This document shows positions 15,272 to 24,187 of a DNA stretch of 31,208 bases, in pieces. Positions within the stretch are counted from its first letter, which is position 1. Each line of letters starts with the position of its first letter. The notes beneath the pieces are model-generated. The model was not told the origin of the DNA, did no database searches, and saw only the letters and a program-made list of their open reading frames with translations. Location: positions 1-31,208 of the forward strand of contig CAJMAW010000019.1 of the NCBI GenBank assembly GCA_905211485.1. Direction: 5' to 3'. The translations under genes were made by a program, and so were the position numbers. The DNA comes from an uncultured Lentisphaeria bacterium (GTDB lineage Bacteria; Verrucomicrobiota; Lentisphaeria; Victivallales; UBA1829).

Positions 15272-18139
15272 TTATTTTTCCCCCGTTAATTTCTCCTCCA
15301 GAAAACGGCGGCGCATTTCATCCAGGAGAAAGCGGATCCCGCTCCAGCGCGGAACGGCCTCGCGAAACACTTTCTCCACCTCTTCTTCGGACATGGAAAC
15401 CTGAACCAGAGGAACATAGGAATCCAGCTCCTCCGCAAGGGGCTTTACGCAGGTCCGGTAGAATTCCGCATCTCCGAGTTCGGGATCTTCCCAGAAGTCC
15501 AGGATTCCGTGCCCGTTTTTATTTGTTGTTTTTTCGCTCTTCCATGTCTGAAGGGCCTGATAAATCAGTTTACGCTTGATTTTCAGCATCTGTTCCGGAG
15601 AAATCCTGAACTGAAGACTCCCCCAGGCGGATCTGCCGTGCACGGTGCGGGTGCCGTTCCAGGAAAAAGCGCCGAAGCGGCTCCAGTGTATCCATTCAAA
15701 ATCCCATGAATCTCCGGGGGCGGGGAGTTTGTTGCAGAAGGGTCTCCATGAAAAGGAAAGGAGAGTCAGGCATCCGTCTTTCAGGAAGACCCGTTCCGTC
15801 CGGAGGTCTCCGGGCTGGATCCGCAGCTGCTGGGCTGTCGGGTAGCTTGTGTGCCAGAGACTGCTTGTCCCCTGCTGCGGATCGGTCATGACACAGGTAT
15901 AGGGCTGCCCTGCCCCGGGTGCCAGATACAGTTCATAAGATCCGGCAGGCTTCAGGAACGCCTCCACCTCCGCCGCATCAGGATCACATTCCCGTATGAG
16001 AAAATGAATTCCGTTCTCATCGCAGAAGGCGGAAAAGGCGGTGAAATCGAGAAAACCTTTGGTGCGGGCCTCCTGAATCGCGCCTCCACGGTTCCCGCTG
16101 GAAACATCGGTGGCAAGAAAATCCAGTGTCCCGCGGAAGGGACGGTCGAGAAGCTCGAAGGCGCTTCCTTCCGCAGCTGCCCGGGCGTCGGAAAGACCGG
16201 AAATGCACTGATCCTGAAACGGGATGAGCAATGTCTTTTTCGCCTGAACGGCAAACAGACCGTTGTAAATGCGTTCCAGTTTTCCTGCCGCCTCATCCAT
16301 TTTTGCCGTCAACGCGGCTCCGCCGAGACGGGCGATTTCATCGGCTTTCGTATTCATGTCCAGTTCCGGAAATGCCGCGCCGCATTCCTCCAGGGCGTTC
16401 CGGAAGGTTTCGAGATTCGATTCCCGGTTCCGGAACAAGACGTTCAGAAGGGCATAGCGGTATTTCTGAACCGGAGTGAAATTCGGATTCGCCGCCAGTT
16501 CCGCACTGATCCTCTCCGCATCGGCAAAACGTCCGAGAAAGCCCAGGGCCCGGAGATAATATTCATTCCGCACAAAATCATTCTTCAATGTGCAGTCCTG
16601 TTTCCATGCGATGTCCATCAACTCCGCCACCATGGGATAATCCCCGTAATACATGGCATCGGAAACCGGTTTCCGGAAGGCGCCATCCGGCGTATTCGCG
16701 GAAAGATACAGCTCCATATACCGGCTCCGGAGTCCGGGATTCCCGATATTGACGTCCAGAAAGAATTCAAATGCCTCGCAGCGTTCCGCGAGGGGCCGTT
16801 TTTCGTCCGTGAGCACCCGTTCCGCCAGTTTCCCCGCTTTCCGATACTGGCGGACCGATCTGTAGATTTTTGCCGCATCCAGAAGTTCGCCCGCATCGAT
16901 CCGAAATGCTGCGGCCTTGTCATACTGACGCGCCGCGACATATTCATCCGCGATCAGCTTCCGGATCCGTGAAGGATTTGCATCCCCGACGCTCCGGTAG
17001 ATCCCGACGGCCTCGTCAAATTCTCCCAGCCAGGAATACAGTTTCCCGATATTGGCCGCAATTGCGACACGGTCCTCCGGACTCAAATTCTCCAACTTCC
17101 ACGCCTTGTCCGCCGTTTCAAACGCCTCTTCTTTCCTCCCGGAAAGCAGGAGCGCCTCTGCAAGCTCGTTCAGAATCCGGATCTGGAAATCCTTCCCGAT
17201 CCCGGGAAGCGCGAGAAGTTTGCGGGAAAGGGCCGCGGCGCCTTCATAATCTGCATTCTGTTTCCATTTCAGGATCAGAGGTATCTGGAGCGGGACAAGT
17301 TCATTTTCCGTGAGTCCCGGCAGTGCCGAAGCCTTCTTCACGAGTTCCATCATTTCCGCCGGATCCGTGTTCTTCTGCTTCACCATGCGCATCATGACAT
17401 TTTCATACATTCTGATCTTCACGGAAGGAGGAAACACAGGAGAATCCTCTATTTCCTTTTCCACCCTCTCCGCTTCTTTCCATCTGGAATTACCCGAAAG
17501 AGTTTCGGCCTTTTTCAAAAGAAAGCCCCCGCGTTTTTCCGCCGGGAGGCCTTCTATGGAAGCCATTTCATCATAGATTTCCAGACCTTCTTCAAAATTT
17601 CTGATCCGGTGCATGACAATCCATTGCAGTTTGGTCAGCACCGCGGCCTTCTGATCGGGAGTCAAGTCCATATCCGAGAGCATCTTCCTGCTTTCCGAGA
17701 CGGCGTCCTGATAACGCCCGCAGTCTTCCAGACTCTGCAGCAGACTTCTCCGTACGGAAAACAGCTCCTTCGGATCCAGGGCGGGATGAGAAAGTTTTTC
17801 CCGAATCAGAGCGGGAACTTCTTCCAAAGCACCGGATTGTTTTGCCAGGCTGATCCCGGAATCCAGCAGACGCAGAAGGCGTTTCGGATCCCGGGTTTCC
17901 TTTTTCAGCGCGTCAAGAGACTGGAACCCTTCCGCGAATTTTCCTTCTTTCTCCGCCAGACGGACGGCATCCAGTCTGTTGTTGAACTCCGTGTTGGAAA
18001 GCGGATCCGGCCGGACAAGCGCATCCGCAGACTTTGCTGCGCCAGAAGAGGACTCCGGCGCCGCAGCGGAGGACTCCGGCAGGAGGGCGGAAAACAGGAG
18101 AAGCATTGTCAGACAGCAGGCAGAAAACAATGATTTCAT
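15272..18139 (-). CDS. exported TPR-repeat protein with C-terminal CBM9-like domain
   Basis: A 955-residue exported protein. The N-terminal signal peptide (MKSLFSACCLTMLLLF, then SALLPESSAAA) has no lipobox, so it probably ends in the periplasm or outside. From about 60 to 640 the sequence is alpha-helical, Ala/Leu/Glu-rich and consists of degenerate tetratricopeptide-like repeats (for example ALLLSGRKEEAFETADKAW). The last 300 residues are beta-rich. YELYLAPGAGQPY and the later WIHWSRFGAFSWNGTR-type segment resemble CBM9/DOMON-like carbohydrate-binding domains of this phylum. The frame is open to 18187, but the ATG at 18139, seven bases after the upstream stop, fits the signal peptide. It could be a glycan-binding scaffold. 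The CBM assignment is by eye. Confidence 0.82.
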   Translation of the reverse strand: MKSLFSACCLTMLLLFSALLPESSAAAPESSSGAAKSADALVRPDPLSNTEFNNRLDAVRLAEKEGKFAEGFQSLDALKKETRDPKRLLRLLDSGISLAKQSGALEEVPALIREKLSHPALDPKELFSVRRSLLQSLEDCGRYQDAVSESRKMLSDMDLTPDQKAAVLTKLQWIVMHRIRNFEEGLEIYDEMASIEGLPAEKRGGFLLKKAETLSGNSRWKEAERVEKEIEDSPVFPPSVKIRMYENVMMRMVKQKNTDPAEMMELVKKASALPGLTENELVPLQIPLILKWKQNADYEGAAALSRKLLALPGIGKDFQIRILNELAEALLLSGRKEEAFETADKAWKLENLSPEDRVAIAANIGKLYSWLGEFDEAVGIYRSVGDANPSRIRKLIADEYVAARQYDKAAAFRIDAGELLDAAKIYRSVRQYRKAGKLAERVLTDEKRPLAERCEAFEFFLDVNIGNPGLRSRYMELYLSANTPDGAFRKPVSDAMYYGDYPMVAELMDIAWKQDCTLKNDFVRNEYYLRALGFLGRFADAERISAELAANPNFTPVQKYRYALLNVLFRNRESNLETFRNALEECGAAFPELDMNTKADEIARLGGAALTAKMDEAAGKLERIYNGLFAVQAKKTLLIPFQDQCISGLSDARAAAEGSAFELLDRPFRGTLDFLATDVSSGNRGGAIQEARTKGFLDFTAFSAFCDENGIHFLIRECDPDAAEVEAFLKPAGSYELYLAPGAGQPYTCVMTDPQQGTSSLWHTSYPTAQQLRIQPGDLRTERVFLKDGCLTLLSFSWRPFCNKLPAPGDSWDFEWIHWSRFGAFSWNGTRTVHGRSAWGSLQFRISPEQMLKIKRKLIYQALQTWKSEKTTNKNGHGILDFWEDPELGDAEFYRTCVKPLAEELDSYVPLVQVSMSEEEVEKVFREAVPRWSGIRFLLDEMRRRFLEEKLTGEK

Positions 18140-18146
18140 ATCACAG

Positions 18147-20129
18147 TCAATCCTTCTTTTCGGACGGCTCGTTTTGAAGAGATTCACGCAGTTTCAGAAT
18201 GTGCCGGATCATTTCCAGACGGATGGTATTCAGATTATCGGAAACGGAATTGATTTCCGCGAGGAACTGCAATGCTTTTCCCGCGTCATAACGGACGTTC
18301 AGGGCCGGAGAATCCATAGCCCTGGAGGCCAGAGTCTTCAACAGCGTGGCATAGCGGATGTCGTCGACACCTTCCCGGAATCCTTCCCATTGAAGGGTGT
18401 CGATGACTCCGTCATGGGATCCGTAAGCAAAGACCATGGGTTTGTATCCGCGCGAACGGTCGTTGTACGGCCCCAGATGATGCGCATAATTGCAAATGGC
18501 GCTGTAATTGGCCAGATAGGGAGTAAGCCCGTACTGACGGCGGTTGAACGCCGGATTCTCCACTCCCACATGCTGCTGGGCATACCATGCGACATGCGCT
18601 TTCCCGACAACATTCCATTTCCCTGCCGCATCCGCATCCTCAGGCGGTCTGGAATGGTTCACGAAATCATAAAAGTATCCTGATGTGTAAAACACCGTGT
18701 CCGTCCCTGCGATGATGAAGCGGAACCCTTCGTTCTGGAAGGCCCGGAAAAACGGACGGGACTGTTTCAGCCATTTTTCCCCCGGTTCATCGCCGAGACC
18801 GAGGAAAACCCGGTTGTGCCCGAGCAGTTCTTCATAACACTCGCGTTCTGTTCTGGCATCCCTGGCAAGGAGGAGCGGATTCCCGCTGTCGCGTGTGGAA
18901 GGCATGGCAAAGATCAGATCCGTGCGCAGACCGGCTTCCTTCATGAGTTCGATCTGACGTTCGTATTCATAACTTCCCACCGTGGCGTAACCGCGGATCC
19001 AGTGAAAGTCCTGATTGTGCGCTTTCAGATTCTTCATGATGGCGAGCATTTGCTTTTCCGCAAGAGAAAAATCACCGCCGTTTTCCTCGGCAATCATGGA
19101 TAATGTGATATAATTGTACTCTGTGACCAGAAAGTCCTTCTGCAGGTCGAAGGCAGTTTTCGGCGCGGGAAGAACAAAGGGAAGCACTCTCAAAACGACG
19201 GGAACGGATCCGATTGTCCTGCCGTCGCGAAGCATCAGAATATTTCCCTGGTAAGAGCCCTCTCTGATCTGCTCCGTCACATGCGCGGTCAGGAAGAACT
19301 GTTTGAACGCACCTTCTTCCAGTGTGACCGGACGCAGTTCGGAAGCGTCGCGGAAATCCGCCTTCATGGGGGCGAAAGGATAGGTCGCGCGGTAGTGATC
19401 GGGGAAGCGGAGGTTGAAGGAGGAAGGGGGAGTCAGCCACTGATAGGATACGGATCCGTCAAGAGGGGAAGTGAGTCTGGCATAATTGGCTGGGTTGTCG
19501 CGGTCCACACGGATCAGGTCCTCGTCATTCAGGAGGAGCTCAGGGACGAGTTTAAGCCCGGAATCTCCGAAATAGCTGTACCAGGCGTTCCCGTTCTGAT
19601 ACCAGATCTTCACAACCTTGAGATCCAGGTTTTCTGTCGGAAAAATGTCTCCAGATTCATTTTTGAATTCCCCCGTCCGGAATTCCACTTTCCCGAGATC
19701 TTCAAACGGATACACGACAAAGGATCCGGGTTCGTATTCCTCCTTCGCGGCAATGATCTTGACCTTTCCCATGGGGGTTCCGTCCAGCGGATAGGCGTCT
19801 TCCAGACGCTGCAGATCGCTCATCGGCGGGACGGCGTAAAAACCCGCGACGGCCTCTTCCGGCAAATCTTTCAGGTCCAGTGCGCAGCGGACGGCGTTGA
19901 TTTTCTTTTCCCGGACGCCGCCGCCGTCCATGTCCCGGAGAGAGCCGAGATAACGGCGCAGAGCGGCGGGGCGGACCGTTTCCGCAAGCTCCGGAAGTTT
20001 TTCCAGATATTCCCCCGCCTCTTCGGCGGAAATCCTTTCCACCTGAGAAAAAAGAGCCGCCGCACTCCCCCATCCCCCCAGAAGCGCGGATAAGAGCAGA
20101 AAAAGGATAAGACCGTTTCCTTTCATCAT
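18147..20129 (-). CDS. exported glycoside hydrolase-like protein (DUF4091-like C-terminus)
   Basis: A 660-residue exported protein. A signal peptide (residues 1-25, hydrophobic core LILFLLLSALLGG) is followed by a beta-rich region to about 330. A TIM-barrel-like region then runs to 600. GDEPGEKW (446-453) is a candidate catalytic Asp/Glu site. WEGFREGVDDIRY (581-593) matches the WEG-x-REG-x-DD pattern at the end of DUF4091 proteins, a group often annotated as glycoside hydrolases. The catalytic assignment is not proven. It starts 27 bases after the 793-residue gene, and its stop lies just before the TPR gene. It probably attacks the target polysaccharide outside the cytoplasm. Confidence 0.85.
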   Translation of the reverse strand: MMKGNGLILFLLLSALLGGWGSAAALFSQVERISAEEAGEYLEKLPELAETVRPAALRRYLGSLRDMDGGGVREKKINAVRCALDLKDLPEEAVAGFYAVPPMSDLQRLEDAYPLDGTPMGKVKIIAAKEEYEPGSFVVYPFEDLGKVEFRTGEFKNESGDIFPTENLDLKVVKIWYQNGNAWYSYFGDSGLKLVPELLLNDEDLIRVDRDNPANYARLTSPLDGSVSYQWLTPPSSFNLRFPDHYRATYPFAPMKADFRDASELRPVTLEEGAFKQFFLTAHVTEQIREGSYQGNILMLRDGRTIGSVPVVLRVLPFVLPAPKTAFDLQKDFLVTEYNYITLSMIAEENGGDFSLAEKQMLAIMKNLKAHNQDFHWIRGYATVGSYEYERQIELMKEAGLRTDLIFAMPSTRDSGNPLLLARDARTERECYEELLGHNRVFLGLGDEPGEKWLKQSRPFFRAFQNEGFRFIIAGTDTVFYTSGYFYDFVNHSRPPEDADAAGKWNVVGKAHVAWYAQQHVGVENPAFNRRQYGLTPYLANYSAICNYAHHLGPYNDRSRGYKPMVFAYGSHDGVIDTLQWEGFREGVDDIRYATLLKTLASRAMDSPALNVRYDAGKALQFLAEINSVSDNLNTIRLEMIRHILKLRESLQNEPSEKKD

Positions 20130-20156
20130 CGCCGGAACCTTTTCTTGTTTTTTTAC

Positions 20157-22538
20157 TTACTGTGAAAAATGAAGCTTGAAATGCAGCAGGGACCGATCGT
20201 CTTCCAAATCGTTCATGAAACGCACCGTGTAATCCGCTTTTCCCGGCTGTTTCGCCACATCGAGTTCAAGGAAGGAATAAAACGGGGTGTTGATATAATA
20301 CTTCTCTCCGCGGTGCAGGCTCAGGATTGCGAGTTCCTTTTTCCCGGCTCCCAGCAGACTGCGGAGAGGAAACCAGACCGATTCCGTGCCGTTCCAGACA
20401 AAATCACACGGTTCCGGCACAGTGTCCATCGGGCCGTTTTTCCCGAGCCAGCAGATGTGGGTGCCCCGAGCGGACAGAAGTTCCAGGCGGTTGTCATAGA
20501 GATCCTTCACCATGGACGCCTCATAGGCCAGAGGAATGTCCGGCATACGGACTCTGAGATACCAGTCATAGGCCTCTCCGATTCCCTCCCGGTACCGTTT
20601 CTGAGTTTCCACTTCTTCCAGGTACCGGAGAACGGAGTCCGGATGTTCCGGATAGGGCGTTTCGTATTCCTCAAAGTCAAAATCTCCGAGGCAAACGGCG
20701 GCGACGCCTTTTGCTTCCAGGAGAAAATGCGTCTTTCCGTCGAACGGGAGCGCTTTCCCCGGGGAGTGAACGCCGGGACGACAGAGTGTCAGGAGCGCGT
20801 TCTCCGGGGAAAACCCGAGCGCCTCCCAGTCAATCAACGGGTTCACTTCAACGGCACGCTCCGAGAAGTTTGCATAGATGCACACGGCCTTTCCCTCGCT
20901 GAACATCAGGTAGTGCGAGATTTTTTCCTCTTTCGGGAAAATGCCCGAACAGTTGTAATCGCATCGGACCTCAAGATCCCGTTCCCGGCGCAGCAGACGC
21001 CAGAGTTTCCAGAGGGGACGGAAATGGAAGTCGGAAACTCCCGGAGCCGGCGGATGCGCCAGCGAAGACGAAGGGAACTCCACCCCGAGAGGCACATGCG
21101 GACTCTGCCCCGTTGCCGCGAGGAAGGGACGCATGACCGCCTGTCCGTATTCCGGGAATGCCGCAGTCCACATGGTGCCCGGGCAGACCGCTGCCATGGA
21201 ATAAAGCGAATGCTCCTCCCTGCTCCGGATCAGCAGCCCGTGTTCTCCTTCACCGGAGACGTATCCATCCACGATTCCTCCGGTCATGCCGATGGCGGAG
21301 AAGAGCGGCCCGGTATGGGAGAAGAACAAGCCCTCCGGCCCCACGGTTTCCCGGATCCTGCGCAGCGTCCTGTAATGACGCAGGAAATTGATTCTCCCCC
21401 CCTGGAAGGATTCATTCGGCGGGGTGACGCAGTGGTAAGGGCCGCCGTAATCCATATAAATGCCGTCTTTGTTCACCTGCAGCAGTTTCGGGAACCAGGA
21501 GGCGGCGTATTCCTGGACGGAATCCTCATTGCCGCGGAGATACAGCATCAGACGGAGTCCCAGGGAATGCGCCTGATCGGCCATCATCCGGAAACGCTCC
21601 GGATCATAGGGTTCGCCTCCGTTCTGGGGGTCGAAACGCCAGGCGTCATGAAGGATCAGCACATCGGCGCCCGCGTCCGCAATGGCTTTCAGCGTTTCCG
21701 GATCGGGGCAGCGCTTTGCGGTATCCATGTAATGAAACATGGCCAGAGGCGGCTGGCGGCGGCTGCGCGGAGCGGGTGCAACGACGAAGCCCCAGGTGTT
21801 GCGCCACTGCCACGGTCCGATTTCAGGAGTACAGCAATGCTTCTGGAAATTCCAGCGGATGACGGGATCTTTGCCGGCCCAGCGGATGGATGATTCATTG
21901 CCTGCGGAATAGGGCCCCGGAGTGTTGTCCCCCTGCATGAAGAGTTCGACGTAGCACGAAGGACCGAGCGCATCCTCCCCGGACCAGAGATTGAAGCCGA
22001 CCATGGGAAGGATCCCTTTTTCAGCGATTCTGTCGTCACCGCGCTGTAGTCCGCGTTCCGGGGCGGCGGTCTGGATGAGTCTGCCGTCCACTGTGCCGGG
22101 GCGGTAGTTCAAGTTCCAGCGCAGTCTCTCAAAGCTCCGGGTATCGAGTTCGCATTTCAGTTCAAATTCTGAGATCGGCGGGGGCTGGCAGGAATCGCTC
22201 ATGAAAAAGGCATCGGTCAGGAGAATGCCGTCATGGTACAGTTCATGGCGGAGAGAGAGGTGGAAATTTTCTTGTATTTTCCCGTTCTCTCCCCGGAGAA
22301 CGAGTTTCTGGAAGGAGAGGGTGTTTCTGTCCTGTTCCTCCCAGTGGAAGACGGCGCTTTCCCCGGGAAGAAAGGCGGGAACGAGGACTTCCCCGCTTCC
22401 CAGAACAATCCGCAGAGACATGGGCGACTTCAGCAGATTTCTGTTTTCCAATTCAGAAGGAAGCACTAGCGATTCCAGCATCCCGGCATCGGAAAAGGCA
22501 AAGTCCGAGCGATTGGCTTTAAAGACAAACTTCGTCAT
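20157..22538 (-). CDS. probable glycoside hydrolase, TIM barrel with N-terminal beta domain
   Basis: A 793-residue protein without signal peptide, hence cytoplasmic. Residues 1-260 are beta-rich, as in GH31/GH36-type N-domains. Residues 265-560 look like a TIM barrel: ADVLILHDAW (291-300) ends one strand and IYMDYGGPYHC (360-370) ends another, with D363 in the position of a GH27/31/36 nucleophile. The C-terminal 250 residues are beta-like. I cannot assign a family. It resembles DUF6259-type and alpha-galactosidase-like proteins only in outline. It is the first gene of the operon, 151 bases from the divergent AraC gene, and would be directly regulated there. The ribosome site is weak (AAAGAAGTAAAG). 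Its position suggests processing of imported oligosaccharides. Confidence 0.8.
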   Translation of the reverse strand: MTKFVFKANRSDFAFSDAGMLESLVLPSELENRNLLKSPMSLRIVLGSGEVLVPAFLPGESAVFHWEEQDRNTLSFQKLVLRGENGKIQENFHLSLRHELYHDGILLTDAFFMSDSCQPPPISEFELKCELDTRSFERLRWNLNYRPGTVDGRLIQTAAPERGLQRGDDRIAEKGILPMVGFNLWSGEDALGPSCYVELFMQGDNTPGPYSAGNESSIRWAGKDPVIRWNFQKHCCTPEIGPWQWRNTWGFVVAPAPRSRRQPPLAMFHYMDTAKRCPDPETLKAIADAGADVLILHDAWRFDPQNGGEPYDPERFRMMADQAHSLGLRLMLYLRGNEDSVQEYAASWFPKLLQVNKDGIYMDYGGPYHCVTPPNESFQGGRINFLRHYRTLRRIRETVGPEGLFFSHTGPLFSAIGMTGGIVDGYVSGEGEHGLLIRSREEHSLYSMAAVCPGTMWTAAFPEYGQAVMRPFLAATGQSPHVPLGVEFPSSSLAHPPAPGVSDFHFRPLWKLWRLLRRERDLEVRCDYNCSGIFPKEEKISHYLMFSEGKAVCIYANFSERAVEVNPLIDWEALGFSPENALLTLCRPGVHSPGKALPFDGKTHFLLEAKGVAAVCLGDFDFEEYETPYPEHPDSVLRYLEEVETQKRYREGIGEAYDWYLRVRMPDIPLAYEASMVKDLYDNRLELLSARGTHICWLGKNGPMDTVPEPCDFVWNGTESVWFPLRSLLGAGKKELAILSLHRGEKYYINTPFYSFLELDVAKQPGKADYTVRFMNDLEDDRSLLHFKLHFSQ

Positions 22539-22597
22539 GAATTCTTTACTTCTTTCTTTTTTTCTTTATCACTACGGCAACATTCAGATCTTTTGCG

Positions 22598-22626
22598 AAG
22601 ATAGTATTCCGGGAAACTGGATTCAA
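22598..22626 (-). promoter_or_regulatory. candidate promoter of the glycan operon
   Basis: Read on the minus strand: TTGAAT (22626-22621), 17 bases, TATCTT (22603-22598). Each hexamer matches consensus at four of six positions, as expected of an activator-dependent promoter. The transcript would start near 22591. Two AGGTATAT sites lie just upstream of the -35. Confidence 0.5.
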
Positions 22627-22636
22627 GAAGATAAAA

Positions 22637-22665
22637 AGGTATATTTCTGCTAAAAACAGGTATAT
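22637..22665. promoter_or_regulatory. paired AGGTATAT half-sites, possible AraC-type operator
   Basis: AGGTATAT is at 22637-22644 and again at 22658-22665, in direct orientation, 21 bases apart (two helical turns). This is the spacing seen for direct-repeat sites of AraC-family dimers. Relative to the candidate operon start near 22591 they lie at about -46 to -53 and -67 to -74. Confidence 0.5.
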
Positions 22666-22689
22666 CCAGGTTCATCGGGGAGATTCAGG

Positions 22690-23547
22690 ATGAAAACACT
22701 TTTATACTACTGGCATCTTTCATCGCAGCATCCTTTCGATTTCACGATGCAGTTCTTTGAGAAGGACATCTGCCTCCCCGAACCGGACCTGCACAGTGAT
22801 ATTCATTTGATCGTCGTTCTTTCCGGTTCTCTTCGCATCCGGAATGACAATGAGTTTCTTCAGCTGAGGCCCGGGGATTTTGTTCTGACCGCCCCCTGGG
22901 TCCTGCATGGATCCAATACGATGACAGGGGGGACCCGACTCTTTGTGCTCACCATCGAAACAGCAGCTCTTCTTGAACACATGCTCTGTCAGAAGGAAAG
23001 GCTCCTATCGCTCCTCTTCTGTCCTGAGGCGCTCAGGAAAAAGTGTCTGATAAAATGCAGTCTTTCCCCCTTTGTGAAGAAACTCCTGCAGAGTTTTGAA
23101 AGCTGTGAGCAGGAGGAGGAAACGATGCGGACCATGCGCCGCTGGCTGGCAATTCAGACCTTTTTTGTTGATCTGCTCTCGGGACTGACGGATTCGGATT
23201 TCCCCGTTGTGTCCACGGAAAATTTCCGGAAAATCGAGCCGAGTCTGACACGGATTTCAGAGGGAAAGGCATTGTCCCTCCACGAAGCGGCGGCCCTTTG
23301 CCGGATCAGCGTCAGCTACTTCAGTCATCTTTTCAAAGAAACAATGGGCGTTCCTTTTTCCGTCTATGAAATGCGCAGCAGGCTGAATCATGCGGCGATC
23401 AGACTTCAGCAGGGAATTCCGGTCAAGGAAGCGGCGCAGGAGTTTTCTTTTTTTGACTCCAGTCACTTTTCAAAGATTTTCATCCGTCAGTTCGGGATTT
23501 CCCCAGGGAAGTTCAAATCGGGGCGATATCCACTCGATGAGATCTGA
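22690..23547 (+). CDS. AraC family transcriptional regulator
   Basis: A 285-residue DNA-binding regulator. The N-terminal half (about 1-115) has the cupin-like pattern of sugar-sensing AraC proteins, with LRPGDFVLTAPWVLHG typical of the ligand-binding barrel. Two helix-turn-helix units follow at about 196-220 and 244-268. The C-terminal signature HFSKIFIRQFGISPGKF is textbook. The ATG follows GGGGAG at seven bases. It is divergent from the 8-gene glycan operon, the standard arrangement for a local activator. The intergenic direct repeat is the natural candidate binding site. The inducer is unknown, probably a sugar from the operon's pathway. Confidence 0.93.
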   Translation: MKTLLYYWHLSSQHPFDFTMQFFEKDICLPEPDLHSDIHLIVVLSGSLRIRNDNEFLQLRPGDFVLTAPWVLHGSNTMTGGTRLFVLTIETAALLEHMLCQKERLLSLLFCPEALRKKCLIKCSLSPFVKKLLQSFESCEQEEETMRTMRRWLAIQTFFVDLLSGLTDSDFPVVSTENFRKIEPSLTRISEGKALSLHEAAALCRISVSYFSHLFKETMGVPFSVYEMRSRLNHAAIRLQQGIPVKEAAQEFSFFDSSHFSKIFIRQFGISPGKFKSGRYPLDEI

Positions 23548-23887
23548 AAAAATTCCCTTTCCCTGCCGCGGGGGGTCCTGCCTGGATTTCTCATCAGGGA
23601 GGGGATGGGAGGGAAAGAACTTTTTTCCCCTCTGGAAAAGACTCTCTTTTCACGCCCGGAATCTTTCTTTTTCCCTCCTCCTCCGGGGAAAAGGCCGGAC
23701 TCCGGCAGGAGAATACGACACTTCCTTGCGCTCTTTCCGTCCGGGAACAGACTCCTGATTCGCATGGTTCAGAATCAAAACGTGCAGCCGGCACGGGAAG
23801 AGAGGAGAGCCTATCCGTAATTTTCCCGTTTCCCCCTGCCTGCGCGGAGGCGGCATCGGAATGGGAATCATGACAAACGCATGGGAT
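23548..23887. other. intergenic region, no gene seen
   Basis: About 340 bases between the regulator and the tRNA. Open frames on both strands are low-complexity (Pro, Arg, Phe, Ser). I see no hairpin with a U-tract and no promoter. Confidence 0.5.
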
Positions 23888-23975
23888 TGGCGGAGAGAAA
23901 GGGATTCGAACCCTTGGAGGCTTGCGCCTCTGCGGTTTTCAAGACCGCCGCCTTAAACCACTCGACCATCTCTCC
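23888..23975 (-). tRNA. tRNA-Ser (anticodon UGA)
   Basis: A class II tRNA of 88 bases read on the minus strand. The acceptor stem GGAGAGA pairs with TCTCTCC. The discriminator is G (23891), and the 3' CCA is encoded at 23890-23888. The anticodon loop is CTTGAAA (anticodon UGA, reading UCA). A variable arm of the serine type and a T-loop GGTTCGAATCC are present. A promoter lies upstream at 24009-24037. Confidence 0.95.
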
Positions 23976-24008
23976 GAACCTTGCCTCCCTGTCCAGAAGG
24001 CACCCACT

Positions 24009-24037
24009 ATTTTAGCACAAAATCCCTCCTTTTGCAA
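24009..24037 (-). promoter_or_regulatory. promoter of the tRNA-Ser gene
   Basis: Read on the minus strand: TTGCAA (24037-24032), 17 bases, TAAAAT (24014-24009). The transcript would start near 24002, some 27 bases before the mature tRNA. Confidence 0.65.
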
Positions 24038-24137
24038 GGACTGCTCTCAAAAATTCCTCTTTTCCCCATCTCTTTTTCTCTCTTCCCTTCTCTTCTGTTT
24101 TCTTCCGAAGAATTTCATAAAAACCTTCGGGAAAAGC

Positions 24138-24166
24138 TTGAAAAACGAAGAACATTTGGTTATATT
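24138..24166 (+). promoter_or_regulatory. promoter of the ArsR gene
   Basis: TTGAAA (24138-24143), 17 bases, TATATT (24161-24166). The expected start near 24173 would leave an unusually short leader of about 15 bases before the ATG. Confidence 0.65.
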
Positions 24167-24186
24167 ACAAAATAACGGAGTGTTAT
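24159..24186. promoter_or_regulatory. inverted-repeat operator overlapping -10 and start of arsR-like gene
   Basis: GTTAT (24159-24163), ATAAC (24172-24176) and GTTAT (24182-24186) alternate in orientation: GTTAT-N8-ATAAC-N5-GTTAT. The last copy covers the bases just before the ATG at 24188, so a bound repressor would block both transcription and loading. This suits autorepression by the ArsR protein. Confidence 0.6.
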
Positions 24187-24187
24187 T

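Noticed and set aside
20169..21893. Long plus-strand frame opposite the 793-residue gene
   Set aside because: High-GC antisense shadow. The minus-strand frame has the coherent protein and neighbours.
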